Shown here piece after piece: positions 42,061-53,022 of a stretch of 64,000 nucleotides of DNA (the stretch's first letter is position 1; each line of letters begins with the position of its first letter). The position numbers were made by a program, and so were the translations under genes. The notes under the pieces are model-generated. The model saw only the letters and a program-made list of their open reading frames with translations, made no database searches and was not told the DNA's origin. The DNA is from Adiantum capillus-veneris (Eukaryota > Streptophyta > Polypodiopsida > Polypodiales > Pteridaceae), in the NCBI GenBank assembly GCA_014529385.2, contig CM043959.1, forward strand, positions 1-64,000, in the 5' to 3' direction.

Positions 42061-43920
42061 ATATGAGCACCTAAACTACGACAAAACCACAACACATAGG
42101 CTAAACAAAACTAGCACCACAATGGTTAGAATTTCAGATCCCATTCAGCACAAAACACTAACTTAACACTTAGCCACCCCATACATTTTCTTAAGGACAA
42201 GGAAGCCCTCTCCACCTTGCAACCCTCTTACAATGGCTTACTCGAGGCAAGGGCTACACACACAAAACATCAATCAAACAATCAACAAAACAACAGGATG
42301 CTGGAAACACTTAACATGCACATTCCATGATATTTAAAAAACATAGTACAAGGAAAACCATCAAGACACGTAGCCCAAAACCACCTCTTCTTTGATGAGA
42401 CCACCAAAATGAGCATACAATTGTAGAAGCAACCTCCAATTTCTATCCTTTCTTCTCTTTGGCATACACTATGCAAAGCACTTTGCATTCGTGGATTTAG
42501 TAAGCATTAGTATGGCTATTTTCACTCACAAGCTAGCATCGCAGAATGCAAAGCTTCTTGCACAAATTAAGTGTGTTGCCTCTCTCACACTTCCTCTCAC
42601 ACTCTTCTTCTCTAGAATTCTCACTTCTTCTTCTCATGTGTTTACAAAGACAGGCCCTCCTTTTATACGTTTTCAGAGAGATTAGAATTTGCATGATCAC
42701 TTTTAATTATGTATAGAAAAGCTTTTCTTAGGAGTAATTTGATGTAGATGAGGAGATAGGTGGTAGAGATAGATTTGAGGTTAGTAGGTTAGAACTCTAG
42801 TTAGTATTTTTTACAAAATAGAAAATGAAAATATACAAGGACAGGTTGAGTAAAATGAGAAGTTAACATAAAACTGGGTAGGATTACACTCTCTCTTGTC
42901 CATCAATGTCAAGGAAATAAAGAATGACCGCCCTTATCTTTTATATGCGGTGCTCAGAATCCAATTGAATTGGTTGCTCTCCTGCTAGTTGCAGCCTTTT
43001 GTCCACTTTGTCATAAGTGGAATAAATTAGAAGATTTTGGAGCATTGGAGATGTTTTCATGCGAAGGAGAAAAGGAAAAAAGATGACTAATACTAGATAT
43101 TTGCAAGAATATAAAGAAATATACAATTGCAGCCATGGTTCATGAGTCTAATGATCTTCTTCATGCTAGATCTGCACCATGCTACTAATGGTGTGTGTGT
43201 GTGTAATGAGAGTATAAGGAAATGAAAATGTGTAAGAAGAGAATGGGCTATTTGGAAGTACATAAATGCATTTTAGGGCCCTAGAGAGGACCGAATAAGC
43301 CCCTGAGGTCATGTTAATTGGTCCTTGTGTATTTTTTTGATGTGCAAGAGGTGAGAGAGAGAAAAATATGGCTCAAAAATGAGTCCAGAGAGAGTGAAAT
43401 TCAATCTAGGGTTTTGTGGAAAAGCGTAGAAGCTACCAACATGTCTTCAAGCTCTCGAAAAGATCTTTCATGTCCAACTTTTTAGAGGGAACCTTTTGTC
43501 CACATGTCCACCATGACTTTGCATAAAAGCTATGTCTATCCTCTTGTATAGGCTTGTAGGTTTTGAAATGCATAACTTCTTCCTTGTAATCAAATGTGGA
43601 GCCAACACCTCATGTATTTTGCATTCAAGTCTCCTTATTTTCCTAGAAATGTACATGTCCTCTTGAGAAAAGTCCTCCCAAAGCTATTCTCCCAAGTGAA
43701 GATATCACCAACCTTATTCACGTAACCTTAAAATAAAAAGATAAATGTGAAGAAATTTGTATTTATTTATTTAAATACTCTCAACTATAATATACATATT
43801 CAATTTCTCACTTATTAATAACACACACATAAAGTTAATGTAAAGTAGAAGGTAGGGTTCCCATGAGAAAGATTGACAACGGATATTTATTCCACCATTT
43901 TAGTTATGCATAGCTAGCTT
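42061..43920. other. No feature seen, possibly LTR
   Basis: About 1.9 kb with only short frames. Repeats, RNA genes and retroelement protein motifs are not visible. It may be the remainder of the LTR that starts at 41734. Confidence 0.25.
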
Positions 43921-43921
43921 A

Positions 43922-44250
43922 TTGGAATTATGTAGATATACACATATTTGGTTTATTCTGGATATGTTTTGCATTTTTTCTATTTCTTTGTTCACGGTAG
44001 CTGCATCAAAAAACAACTATCATTTAGCCCCCCTTAGTCGATGGTTCATTCATGTATCATCAACAACTGGCTTTTACACTGGAATGAAAGTTTTGGGTAG
44101 TCTTGCAATGCCTCCTCCAAGGTTCCTCTCCTTCTTGATGCTTCTTTGCCTTCAAAGGTTTTGGACCTAGTTGTACATGATTTCAATGTGTGTTTAATAG
44201 GACTTATCCTGCAAAGTTTTAATAAATATTTTTGTTTGGAATAAAGTTTG
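43922..44250 (+). other. Possible last-exon remnant with poly(A) signals
   Basis: A pyrimidine-rich run ending TTCACGGTAG at about 44001 looks like a 3' splice site. It is followed by an open frame (HLAPLSRWFIHVSSTTGFYT, GMKVLGSLAMPPPRFLSFL) to a stop at 44168-44170, and AATAAA occurs twice (about 44220 and 44241). I do not recognise the protein, and chance is possible. Confidence 0.2.
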
Positions 44251-44867
44251 CTCATTCCAGCATTCTTCCATAGTATAGGACTTCATTCTACTCGTTTTCG
44301 TGACGTTTCAAATTTTGACCCGGGACACCTCTCGGGAGCCAGTTTTGAGGGTGTTATGGTCAAAATTTGGAAACGTTTTGTACGCGGCACTTGTAGTCCT
44401 CAACACGAGAAAAAATATTGCTTCTTTGAATTTTACAGATTCCTTCATTTTGATACCCGTTTCAGCCCGTAGATTAGAGAAAAAGTGAGAAAATGTTGTT
44501 TTTATAGAAATTGCTGACTTGTAGGTAAATTTTCGGGCAAACTAAGCAGGATATGGATTTTTTGCATCACACAACTTTTGAAGAGCTCGACAAGACAAAC
44601 AACTTCATATGAGACAGCCCCGATCAAATTCAGAACCAATTGGGAGTTACGGCTCGCTAAAAATTAAATGGTCAGAAATTTGCTAACTCGCGAGTGTGGG
44701 TTGCGTTTTTGTGGTTTCTGTGCGTTTGAATGCAAGACGTCTCTTTCCGATATTTTTGGGACCCTTTGTAAAAGACTAGAAGAAGGTAAAAATAAACCAC
44801 TTTTTGGTGTGAAGAAGACATCCCGTATGCAAAAGGAGGCTATTCTACTATGATGGCGCCTTGAGAT

Positions 44868-44899
<32 letters not shown>

Positions 44900-45065
44900 C
44901 GATTGAGAAGTTTGCACAAGATTGAGAGTGAGATAGCTCGGTGGTGGTCAGGAGGTTTATACGAGCTACACTCTTCTTGTACCCGTGAATTGATAACAAT
45001 ATAGATCTCTGATTTCCTGCGTCTACACTGTGTACTTGCAAATTTGTGTTATCCAGTTGTCTCGT
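44251..45065. other. Unassigned sequence, possibly an LTR inserted at the integrase end
   Basis: The stretch interrupts the minus-strand Tat integrase just after its last recognisable residues. It contains an imperfect GAGAGT minisatellite at about 44868-44940 and no retroelement protein. No hairpin or polypurine tract of the Tat kind is present, so it is probably not that element's own LTR. Confidence 0.3.
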
Positions 45066-45510
45066 CACAGCGTGATAAGTAAAACAATAGTAGCATGCCT
45101 CCCTCATTTTCACTTTGGCTTGTTCCATCTTCAAATCTCCTAGAAGAATGCGACTTAGATAAGGCTTGAGTCGATAGCTATTGACCTTCCTAGGGTGATT
45201 ATTTCCATCCAAATTTATCAGTTGGTAGTAGAAGCATGTATAGGCTTTCTCACAATGTAAGGCTTTTCCCATTTATTCTCAAACTTAGCACCAAACCTAT
45301 TGTCAGACGTACTATTGTAGCGAAGGACTAGGCTCTTCTCTTTAGTCCCTTTGCCATTGAGACCGTTTTCAAGGTTCTCCTTGAGTTGCAAATGTTTCTT
45401 ATCGTAGAACCTGTATGCCGACTCTCTTTTACACTCTAGCTCCACCATAATGAGGATCCTATTGATCCATGCTTCATCGCCCTTCTATTCCAGTTTACTT
45501 GTAAGCTTTT
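45066..45510 (-). pseudogene. Integrase C-terminal part, minus-strand Tat fragment
   Basis: From right to left: EAWINRILIMVELECKRESA, then KHLQLKENLENGLNGKGTKE, LVLRYNSTSDNRFGAKFENK, and YYQLINLDGNNHPRKVNSYR, then LKPYLSRILLGDL. It matches 16400-16750 of the LTR D unit. A stop and a frameshift are present. Confidence 0.8.
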
Positions 45511-45561
45511 TAGTAGGAATGTCTCGGGTGGTGCACTATGTAATTAGGTTAATGTATAACG

Positions 45562-45703
45562 TGTTGAGAGAGAAGGAGAGAACACAGAAGTAGAACCCCA
45601 AAGTGTGTAGAATACACACATGAGATGATGTATATATAGAGGGGACCTGGGTGCCATATATAGAGAAGCCATATATTGAGTAGCTTCACATATAAGCTCA
45701 ACA
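45562..45703 (-). repeat. 3' LTR of the short-LTR element (142 bp)
   Basis: TGTTGAG to CTCAACA, next to the target duplication TAACG on its left and the polypurine tract on its right. Confidence 0.9.
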
Positions 45704-46415
45704 CCCCCGCTCAAATAAGGGTCCCTAACTGTGGATGAAAAAACCCTTGGGGGATCAAGGGAAAAACCCACAGCTCTATATACACCCACCGTTATATTAT
45801 AAAAATCATTGAGCTACATCACTCCTTTTACATTGAATGTTTTATGAGGAGTTACATTACTCCTATCCTATCAAATACAATAATGAATACAAAGGTTCAA
45901 TAAAGAGGTGTAAAAGCTATCGATTAGCTTGTAATCAAAAGTGTCTCCGTGAATCTGCTGTGTAGCTTGTCATCAATATCGCATCACCAAACATGTCTTC
46001 ATGTTGTCATCAATATGGCATCACCAAACATATCTTCATAAATCTTTTATTGTCACCAAGTTTGTCTTCATAAAATCAATTCTTTGATCAATCCTACATA
46101 GATCATAGACTCCAAAAAAAAATATGTCATGAAAATTATTAGCATCGTTAATGAAATAATTACGTTCACAATGCCATAAGAGATGGTTCGCGACGCCACT
46201 CTTTTGACGACATATATACACACGACAACATATGGTACATAAAGTATAAACGTAAAAGTACAAAATGTGTGATTACGTGATACAAATGATATGTGTATAT
46301 ACTACATAAAACAACATTTATCAATGTAGTGATCAATGAATACCATCAAAGTATTAACAAAATATCATCATTATATCAATAAAAATGAATAAATGATCAT
46401 GGTATCAACGAAAAG

Positions 46416-46815
46416 CATCATGATATCACCGAGAATAATCATTGTATCAACGAAACAACATCATGGCATCACCGAGAATAACCATGGTATCAACGAAACA
46501 TCATCATGGCATCACCGAGAATAACCATGGTATCAACGAAACAACATCATGGTATCACCGAGAATAACCATGGTATCAACAAAACATCATCATGGTATCA
46601 ACAAAAATCACCATGGAATCAACGAAATATCATCATGGAATCACCGAGAATAAGCATGGTATAAACGAAATATCATCATGGCACCACCGAGAATAACCAT
46701 GCTATGCTATCAATGACATATCATCATGGTATCAACGAAAATCACCATGACCAAAGTATTAACAAAACATCATCATGGTACCATCAAAATCACTATGGTA
46801 TCAACGAGAAATTAT
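46416..46815. repeat. 43-bp minisatellite inside the short-LTR element
   Basis: CATCATGG.ATCACC starts at 46416, 46459, 46502, 46545 and 46588, always 43 bp apart, then continues less regularly to about 46815. Each unit is itself made of two related halves (CATCATGG.ATCA and CCATGGTATCAACGAAA). Confidence 0.9.
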
Positions 46816-47147
46816 CAATAAAGTGACGTAAACTATATCTCTAAAAGAATAATTATACGAGAATCAATGAACGAGTATATCATATAACAAAAGATCATGT
46901 ACCAACAGTAGCTCAATAGAATTTGGACGATCATCAACGGCTCGACTGAATCGGAACGATGTGTAACTGGCTTCTGCAACAAAGTTACGCCAGTAACAAA
47001 TATATGATTGATGAAGAAAAATATAATTGAGAAGTTTTCAATTATGAGAAAAATCAAAAGCAAAAAGTAAAATTTTGATTTTCAAACATATTCGCAGTCC
47101 GAGACGATAACCCAAAATCGGTGCAGAATTTAGAGAAACTTTCCTCT

Positions 47148-48300
47148 GCAAAGTTATAGACCACATCGATTCCAATCCCCATCGCGGGTAGTTTCTTCTG
47201 CAAAGTTGTAGAACACATCGATTCCGGTCTCTCACGCGGGTAGTTTCTGCAAAATCGTTTTCAATAAGCAGAAAAATCAAAAACAAAAAACGAAAATTGC
47301 TTTTCAGGTATGTACGCAGTCCGCGAACGATAACTCAAAATTGGTGCAGAATTTGAAAACACTTTCTTCTGCAAAGTTGTAGACCACATCGATTCCAGTT
47401 TGTTACTTAAGTAGTTTCTGCAAAATCGTTTTCAATAAGCAAAAAAATCAAAAACAAAAAACAAAAATTGCTTTTCAGGTATGTACGCAGTCCGCGAACA
47501 ATAACTCAAAATCGGTGCAGAATTTGAAAACACTTCTTTCTGCAAAGTTGTAGACCACATCGATTCCGGTCTCTCTCGCGAGTAGTTTCTGCAAAATCGT
47601 TTTCAATTAGCAAAAAAATCAAAAAACAAAAAGCAAAAGTTGCTTTTCAGGTATATACGCAGTCCGCGAACGATAACTCAAAATCGGTGCAGAATTTGAA
47701 AACACTTCTTTCTGCAAAGTTGTAGACCACATCGATTCCGGTCTCTTTGGCGAGTAGTTTCTGCAAAATGGTTTTCAATTAGCAAAAAAATCAAAAAACA
47801 AAAAGCAAAAGCTGCTTTTCAGGTATATACGCAGTCCGCGAACGATAACTCAAAATCCGTGCAGAATTTGAAAACACTTTCTTCTGCAAAGTTGTAGAAC
47901 ACATCGCTTCCGGTCTATTGCGGGTAGTTTCTGCAAAATCGTTTCCAATTAGCACAAAAATCAAAAATAAAAAGCAGAAGTTGCTTTTCAGGTATGTACG
48001 CAGTCCGCGAACGATAACTCAAAATCGGTGCAGAATTTGAAAAAACTTCCTTCTGCAAAGTTGTAGACCACATCGATTCCGGTCTCTCTAGCGGGTAGTT
48101 TCTGCAAAATCGTTTCCAATTAGCACAAAAATCAAAAAACAAAACGCAAAAGCTGTTTTTCAGGTATGTACGCAGTCCGTGAACGATAACTCAAAATCGG
48201 TGCAGAATTTGAAAAAACTTCCTTCTGCAAAGTTGTAGACCACATCGATTTCGATCCCTGCAGCGGGTAGTTTCTGCAAAATCGATTTTTATCAGGAGAA
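47148..48300. repeat. 171-bp tandem repeat array inside the short-LTR element
   Basis: GCAAAGTTGTAGA occurs at 47200, 47371, 47542, 47714, 47886, 48055 and 48227, with spacings of 171, 171, 172, 172, 169 and 172, plus a partial 52-bp unit at 47148. On the minus strand some units read open (MWSTTLQKEVFSNSAPILSY), but spacing is not kept to multiples of three. A protein is therefore unlikely. Confidence 0.9.
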
Positions 48301-48320
48301 AAATTGAAAACAAAAACGTA

Positions 48321-48334
48321 CTGCTCTGATACCA
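48321..48334 (-). other. Primer-binding site of the short-LTR element
   Basis: The minus strand reads TGGTATCAGAGCAG with no spacer from the LTR. This is a full match to the initiator-methionine tRNA end. Confidence 0.85.
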
Positions 48335-48476
48335 TGTTGAGAGAGAAGGAGAGAACACAGAAGTAGAACCCCAAAGTGTGTAGAATACACACATGAGATG
48401 ATGTATATATAGAGGGGACATGGGTGCCATATATAGAGAAGCCATATATTGAGTGGCTTCACATATAAGCTCAACA
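48335..48476 (-). repeat. 5' LTR of the short-LTR element (142 bp)
   Basis: Identical to 45562-45703 except for two bases (ACCTGGG/ACATGGG and GAGTAGC/GAGTGGC). Confidence 0.9.
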
Positions 48477-48639
48477 TAACGTGAGTTTGAAAGGAGGGGT
48501 TTTAAAATGTAAAGTATTTTAGGTAATTTAACAAAGATACATTAAAATAAGGGGTTTTTATATTCAATTTTGGAAAAAAGTCCTAAAATAAGAGGTTATT
48601 TTACTCATTCAAAGATGTTAAAAGAGGGGTTTTTTTAAT

Positions 48640-48905
48640 ACCCCGGAATATTGGATGGTGAATCCCCAGAGAGGAATGTGAAGTTTGAATGGTTGCAAAA
48701 CTTGTTGTCCATACACTAAGTGGAAGGGAGTGAATTGTGTAGCATCTTTGTAAGTTGTCCTAAATTCCCATAATGCCCTATCCAAGAAACCATCCCATGA
48801 CTTTGGATTACTTTTTTCCATTTTCCTTGTATTTCCTGCAATGACCCCGTTAGCTTTGTCAACCAAACTATTTGAGTAAGGATAACATGGTAAAGGTGTG
48901 CGGAT
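48640..48905 (-). pseudogene. Integrase core fragment, minus-strand Tat
   Basis: YSNSLVDKANGVIAGNTRKM, then SWDGFLDRALWEFRTTYKDA, TQFTPFHLVYGQQVLQPF and KLHIPLW. It aligns with 16150-16370 of the LTR D unit. Its continuation is at 45066-45510 beyond the short-LTR element. A further AT-rich stretch of about 160 bp (48482-48640) lies between and is not integrase. Confidence 0.75.
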
Positions 48906-49189
48906 TCACCACCATACACACACACTCTCTCTCTCTCCCTTTCATATTCCTATCATCTTGCTACTTCCATCTTGAGGTGTGCGGATTTGCCACCTCTTGT
49001 ATGAGAAGTGAGCATACTCGCAAGTTTCCCCTACCTCATTATCTTCCTTACTAACATGCACGAGTAGCAAGCCCATTCTCACTCATTCACCACTCCTCTC
49101 ACCTTATTCTCCAACCACTCCATTCCACATTTGGCCGTGGATCTTGAAATTGTTTTCCATGGCATGCTTCATTGTGTATACGCCACCAA
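48906..49189. other. No feature seen
   Basis: Sequence between the integrase fragment and the truncated chromovirus. AGGTGTGCGGATT.GCCACC-like strings occur at 48894 and 48975, a diverged repeat of about 80 bp. No ORF of interest. Confidence 0.3.
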
Positions 49190-49776
49190 CTAAACCAATT
49201 ATTGAAGACCCTCCCGAAGTTGAAGACCAAGAAGAGGTGCTACAACCCAAAGATGTCCTTCGGCATGAAGACAAGGTACTACGACATGGTAAGATAATCC
49301 GACGGTATCTTATTAAGTTCAAAAATTATCCTTTTGAAGATGCTAAATGGATGCAGGGAGTATAGCTTAAGGATAGTATGAACCTTGTCAATGCTTACAA
49401 TGCTACATTAGAGTAAGCAAATGTACAACTCTCTTTTAAATGACTCATGTTTTTGTCTTATAAGACTAATCCTCTTTTTAATTGTGCACAAATTTAACTA
49501 GTATGCATGCTTAGAATCATGTTTGTGATGATGACGTCTCTCAAACACCAAGTAGAATTTGTCACTCTACTTTGGGAGAATGAAATGGACTAAAGAGCAG
49601 ACATGCTTGCGGCAGCTATGTCTCCCAAGCACCAAATGGATTAGTCATCCATCTTGGAAAGATGTTGTAGGGTACAAAAGGGATCCTCTACCCGCTAAGT
49701 ACGATTGACTAATGACTAAGGCTTTATCTCTTCTACGTCATAGTCGAGGACGACTATGATTTTAAGAGAGAGGTAA
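49190..49776 (+). pseudogene. 3' end of a truncated chromovirus: chromodomain, hairpin and polypurine tract
   Basis: It matches 56420-57006 base for base with a few differences. It reads PPEVEDQEEVLQPKDVLRHE, then RYLIKFKNYPFEDAKWMQGV and a stop at 49363-49365. The hairpin CATAGTCG-AGGA-CGACTATG (49739-49758) and tract AAGAGAGAGG (49764-49773) precede the LTR at 49777. Everything upstream of the chromodomain is missing. The LTR it leads into is at the same time the 5' LTR of the complete chromovirus. Confidence 0.85.
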
Positions 49777-50332
49777 TGTCATAAAATCTAATATCTAACC
49801 AACCCAAATGATTTTCTCATATTAAATTGATCACTTAATGTGGGAGAATAAATGGGAAAAAGTGTTAAGATATAGATATGTGCTTATAGATCTATCTCAA
49901 CACGGGGCCAATAGTAAAGGGGCCAAAATGGGAGATGCTCTATCAAGAGCAAGGCTAACCAATGGAGCATAAGACCTTAGGGTTAGCTTCATTGAAGACC
50001 TCCAATAATGTGTGTAAAAGTCCTTTGACCTTAGGTAAGCTAGGGCTGAGCTTGAGGTGGAAACCCGGCCCAAGCTCAAGGTGCTGGTCCTGCTTGAGGT
50101 GCTTGATTAAGATGCTTGAGGTGCTTGAATGGCTCCATGCTTGAGGTGCTTGACTTGGTGCATGATTAAGGTGCTAGAGGTGCCTTGAGAAGCTTTCCTG
50201 AGATGCTTTTGGGAACACCCCCTACTTCAAGTGCTTAGTCATGCTTCATGACTAAGGGGCTTGCTCATCCAAAGTTAAAAATATCCCTACAAGGAGGGGG
50301 GTGAGCCTACAAGGGGGGGGGGATGAGAGAGA

Positions 50333-50414
<82 letters not shown>

Positions 50415-51441
50415 GGGAAGCCCTAGCTTGAAGAGGCAGCAAGGACACTTGTCAAGTTCCTCCCCATATTTCCCTCATGGTGTGCCTGAAGCCTATTGGT
50501 TGGCCACCCAAGGGGTCCAATGATAATTTAGGATATTTAATTAATTGATTTTGCATTTATCAAGTCCTCTCTCTCAAAGGAGAAAGGGGGACACTTGTCC
50601 CAAGGCTACCTACCCATGTTGCTTGTAATGGCTCCTGCTTGTGATTGGCTAGGCCTGGAGGGGTCCAATGAGCTTCAAGCATGAGCTACAAGGGGGGGTC
50701 AACCCAAGAAAGCTAGGGGGGTGCTTAGGTGGTATACTCACCCACACACACTCAAAAACACTCTCATTGTGTACTATGCAAAGTGCAAGAACTCCCTCTC
50801 CTTCTCCAAGCAAGTAGAGGTTGAGAGCCTACACCAACACTCTTGGCTATGGAGTGCAAATCCATCCAAGATCCATGCTTCAATGCTTGAGCTTGCCATC
50901 TATTTCTTCTTCATTACTATGCTATTATGTATGCTAGCACAAGAGTTATGATAAGTGAGGAACTAGCTCTTTCTCGTATGAAATGTTTCTTCTTCCTCTT
51001 CCCTACCCTCATTCCCTGCTAGCTCTCTACACCTTCGAAGGTGTTTGAGGTCTTGGGACTGAGGCTTGGTATAGTTAAAGCTTTCTTTAAGTTTAGGTTA
51101 TGCTATGATGGTGATGCATGAAGCTTTCCATCTTCATTGCTTCACCTAGGTCACAAGGAACACAAAGAATGTATTGTAACAAGTCTCTCTTTATGGGAGA
51201 AATCATAATACAAATGCCTATTGGAGGGGGGACCAGCTCCACATAAATCCGGTCCTCAACTGTTGTCATGTTCTCTAAATTCTCTCTCTTGCAAAAGTAT
51301 TGTCCATGCCAAGTTAACTAATTGCTATAATTATGTTGCTATCTTCAATTATGTCTACCCGCTATGCTCACAAAATCATTTCTTGAAAGTACTCTCATTA
51401 AATTCCGCAACTCTCAAATTGAATAGGCAAATTCCATTACA
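49777..51441 (+). repeat. 5' LTR of the chromovirus (1665 bp)
   Basis: TGTCATAAAATC to TCCATTACA. It carries an (AC)n microsatellite at 50335-50413 and a segment near 50601-50747 that the 3' LTR lacks. Repeated GCTTGAGGTGCTTGA-like strings occupy about 50085-50200. Confidence 0.9.
50335..50413 (+). repeat. (AC)n microsatellite, about 39 repeats
   Basis: Uninterrupted AC repeats in the 5' LTR. The 3' LTR has only about six at the same site (57591-57602), so the tract has expanded or contracted since insertion. The Thr/His ORF over it is an artefact. Confidence 0.95.
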
Positions 51442-51442
51442 T

Positions 51443-51454
51443 TGGTATCAGAGC
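51443..51454 (+). other. Primer-binding site of the chromovirus
   Basis: TGGTATCAGAGC, a full match to the initiator-methionine tRNA 3' end, one base after the LTR. Confidence 0.9.
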
Positions 51455-51855
51455 ATTTGGTTTCTCTTTTCTTGCTTAAGAAGAGAGGTCCATAAGTAGC
51501 CTATAAATGGTTGATGTTGTTAATTATAATAGAGTAAGTGGAACTGGGATCTAATATCGGTTTTGTTAAGTCCACTATGTGGGGGATGGTGCACACCTCG
51601 GAAGCTTTGGACTTAATAATGGAGTCTTTTTAGACTTGCCTACGGCTTTACCATTATTGAGCCATAAGAAGTCCGAAAGGAGCTAGCCCTTGGCAACTCT
51701 GCTATGTTAGACCTACTCCTCTACTCTCTATAATTAACCACTTTGAGCCGTGGGTGTAGATACTTAAGAGCCGATTTCCAAAGGCTAAGAGGAGTGGCAA
51801 CTAAGGTTTTGAACTGCCAAAGCATACACTAAGTATAAACATAAATTTTGTTAAC

Positions 51856-53022
51856 ATGGCTGACAATAATCAAGAGAGTAGAATGAACATTGATAGCTTT
51901 GATTTTGCACATGAAGGTGCTAATGATGATGCTCCCATGTTTGTGAATTATCTCGTCGCTAGGTTGCAGCAAGCTATGGGCAACTCTGCTTTGCAAGCCG
52001 AAGTTACTCAACAACTTCGTTCTTAAGGAATTTCCCTTCCTCTCCCAGAGGAGAGAGAGCTTAGGAGGCCTCTTGAAGAGACCCCCAAAAGAAGACTCTC
52101 TCCCATTCGAGAGGAGTAATCCAAAGAGAAAGAAAGCAATGAAAGTCTAAGTTCTTCTAAAGAGGTGGCTCCACAAAGACGGCGGTCTAAACGATCGCCT
52201 ACTCCTCCCAAGAGGAAAAGAGCAACCTATAGTCCTTCTCCTCATCACTCTGAAAGGCAAGACAGGAAACAAAGGAAGAAAAGGGCTAGGAAGAGGTCAC
52301 CCTCTTCTCCTTCTTCTTCACCTTCCTCCTCTTCCGATGAAAGTTATGGCTATTCTCCTAGAGAATACAAGAGGGGAGGACATCGCAAATCATTTCCTGC
52401 ATGGCGAAGGTCACAAAAGCTAAAGAAGTTCAAGGAGGGAGGAAAGAGTATCTCTTTTCTCACCTACGATGGCACCTTTGGTGATACCGACAAAGTGTTG
52501 GCCTTCATCCAACAATTTGATGCGGCCTTTGGGGACGAGGGCTTCACAGAGTCCTCCAAGCTACGCCATGTAGCTATGCACTTCCAAAAATCAGCTCGTC
52601 AATGGTGGGCTAGCCTTCGTGGAAATGGAGTAGCCCCAAAGACATGGAAAACTCTACGAGTTTCCATCATGAAGCAATTTTTTCCAAGCGATACTAAAGA
52701 TAAAGTTCTTACCGAATGGCGCGGCTTGAAGCTTCTCTCTCATGAGTCTATCAACAAGTATGTAGACAAGTTTTGGGATTTACATCTCAAAGCTACTGTC
52801 TTTCAAAAGATATACTTTTCCGAGCAAAGACAACAATTCTGTGCGGGATTACCTCAAGAGATGGCCGAATACATCAACTCTCAACGGCCTGGTACTATTA
52901 CCGAAGTAATGCATCACACCATGGTTGCTTCACGCATCAATTTCCATCAAGGGGCTAGAAGTAATGTCAAGCCCATGGAAAACAAAGATAAAAATGATGC
53001 AAAGGGGAAATCCAATGCTTAA
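51856..53022 (+). pseudogene. Gag of the chromovirus, three in-frame stops
   Basis: It starts MADNNQESRMNIDSFDF. TAA codons at 52024, 52117 and 53020 interrupt it, but the frame is never shifted. The N-terminal part is Arg/Ser-rich (RRRSKRSPTPPKRKRATYS, then RKRSPSSPSSSPSSSSDES). The capsid region holds LKKFKEGGKSISFLTYDGTF, LRHVAMHFQKSARQWWASLR and FFPSDTKDKVLTEWRGLKLL. An Asn-rich stretch follows the last stop, then the zinc knuckle CFKCGEKGHGYRSCP at 53152-53196. The start was chosen because it is the first ATG in frame with pol after the primer site. Confidence 0.88.

Larger units (their letters stand above)
45562..48476 (-). mobile_element. Short-LTR, non-coding retrotransposon with two internal tandem-repeat arrays
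   Basis: Two 142-bp LTRs (45562-45703 and 48335-48476) begin TGTTGAG and end CTCAACA and differ at only two positions. The flanking TAACG (45557-45561 and 48477-48481) is a perfect target duplication. On the minus strand TGGTATCAGAGCAG, the initiator-methionine tRNA site, directly follows the 5' LTR, and GAGCGGGGG, the polypurine tract, directly precedes the 3' LTR. The 2.6-kb interior has no protease, polymerase or gag. LTR size is like TRIM elements, but the interior is far longer than usual for them. It is probably non-autonomous and fairly young. Confidence 0.88.

Noticed and set aside
43922-44250. A confident host gene 3' end
   Set aside because: Splice-site and AATAAA look-alikes are easy to find in AT-rich DNA and the short peptide is not recognised; kept only as a low-confidence note.
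47148-48300. CRISPR-like regular array
   Set aside because: The units are continuous 171-bp tandem repeats without unique spacers, in a plant retrotransposon.
47915-48392. Repeat protein encoded by the 171-bp units
   Set aside because: Unit lengths of 169 and 172 break the frame between units, and earlier units are closed.
41734-48905. A single continuous minus-strand Tat element from 34563 to 48905
   Set aside because: The integrase pieces at 45066-48905 lie upstream of the primer site at 41711 in minus-strand order, so they must belong to another copy or a tandem neighbour.
50323-50523. ORF with a long Thr-His repeat
   Set aside because: It is a reading of the (AC)n microsatellite in the chromovirus LTR; the other LTR of the same element has only about six repeats there.
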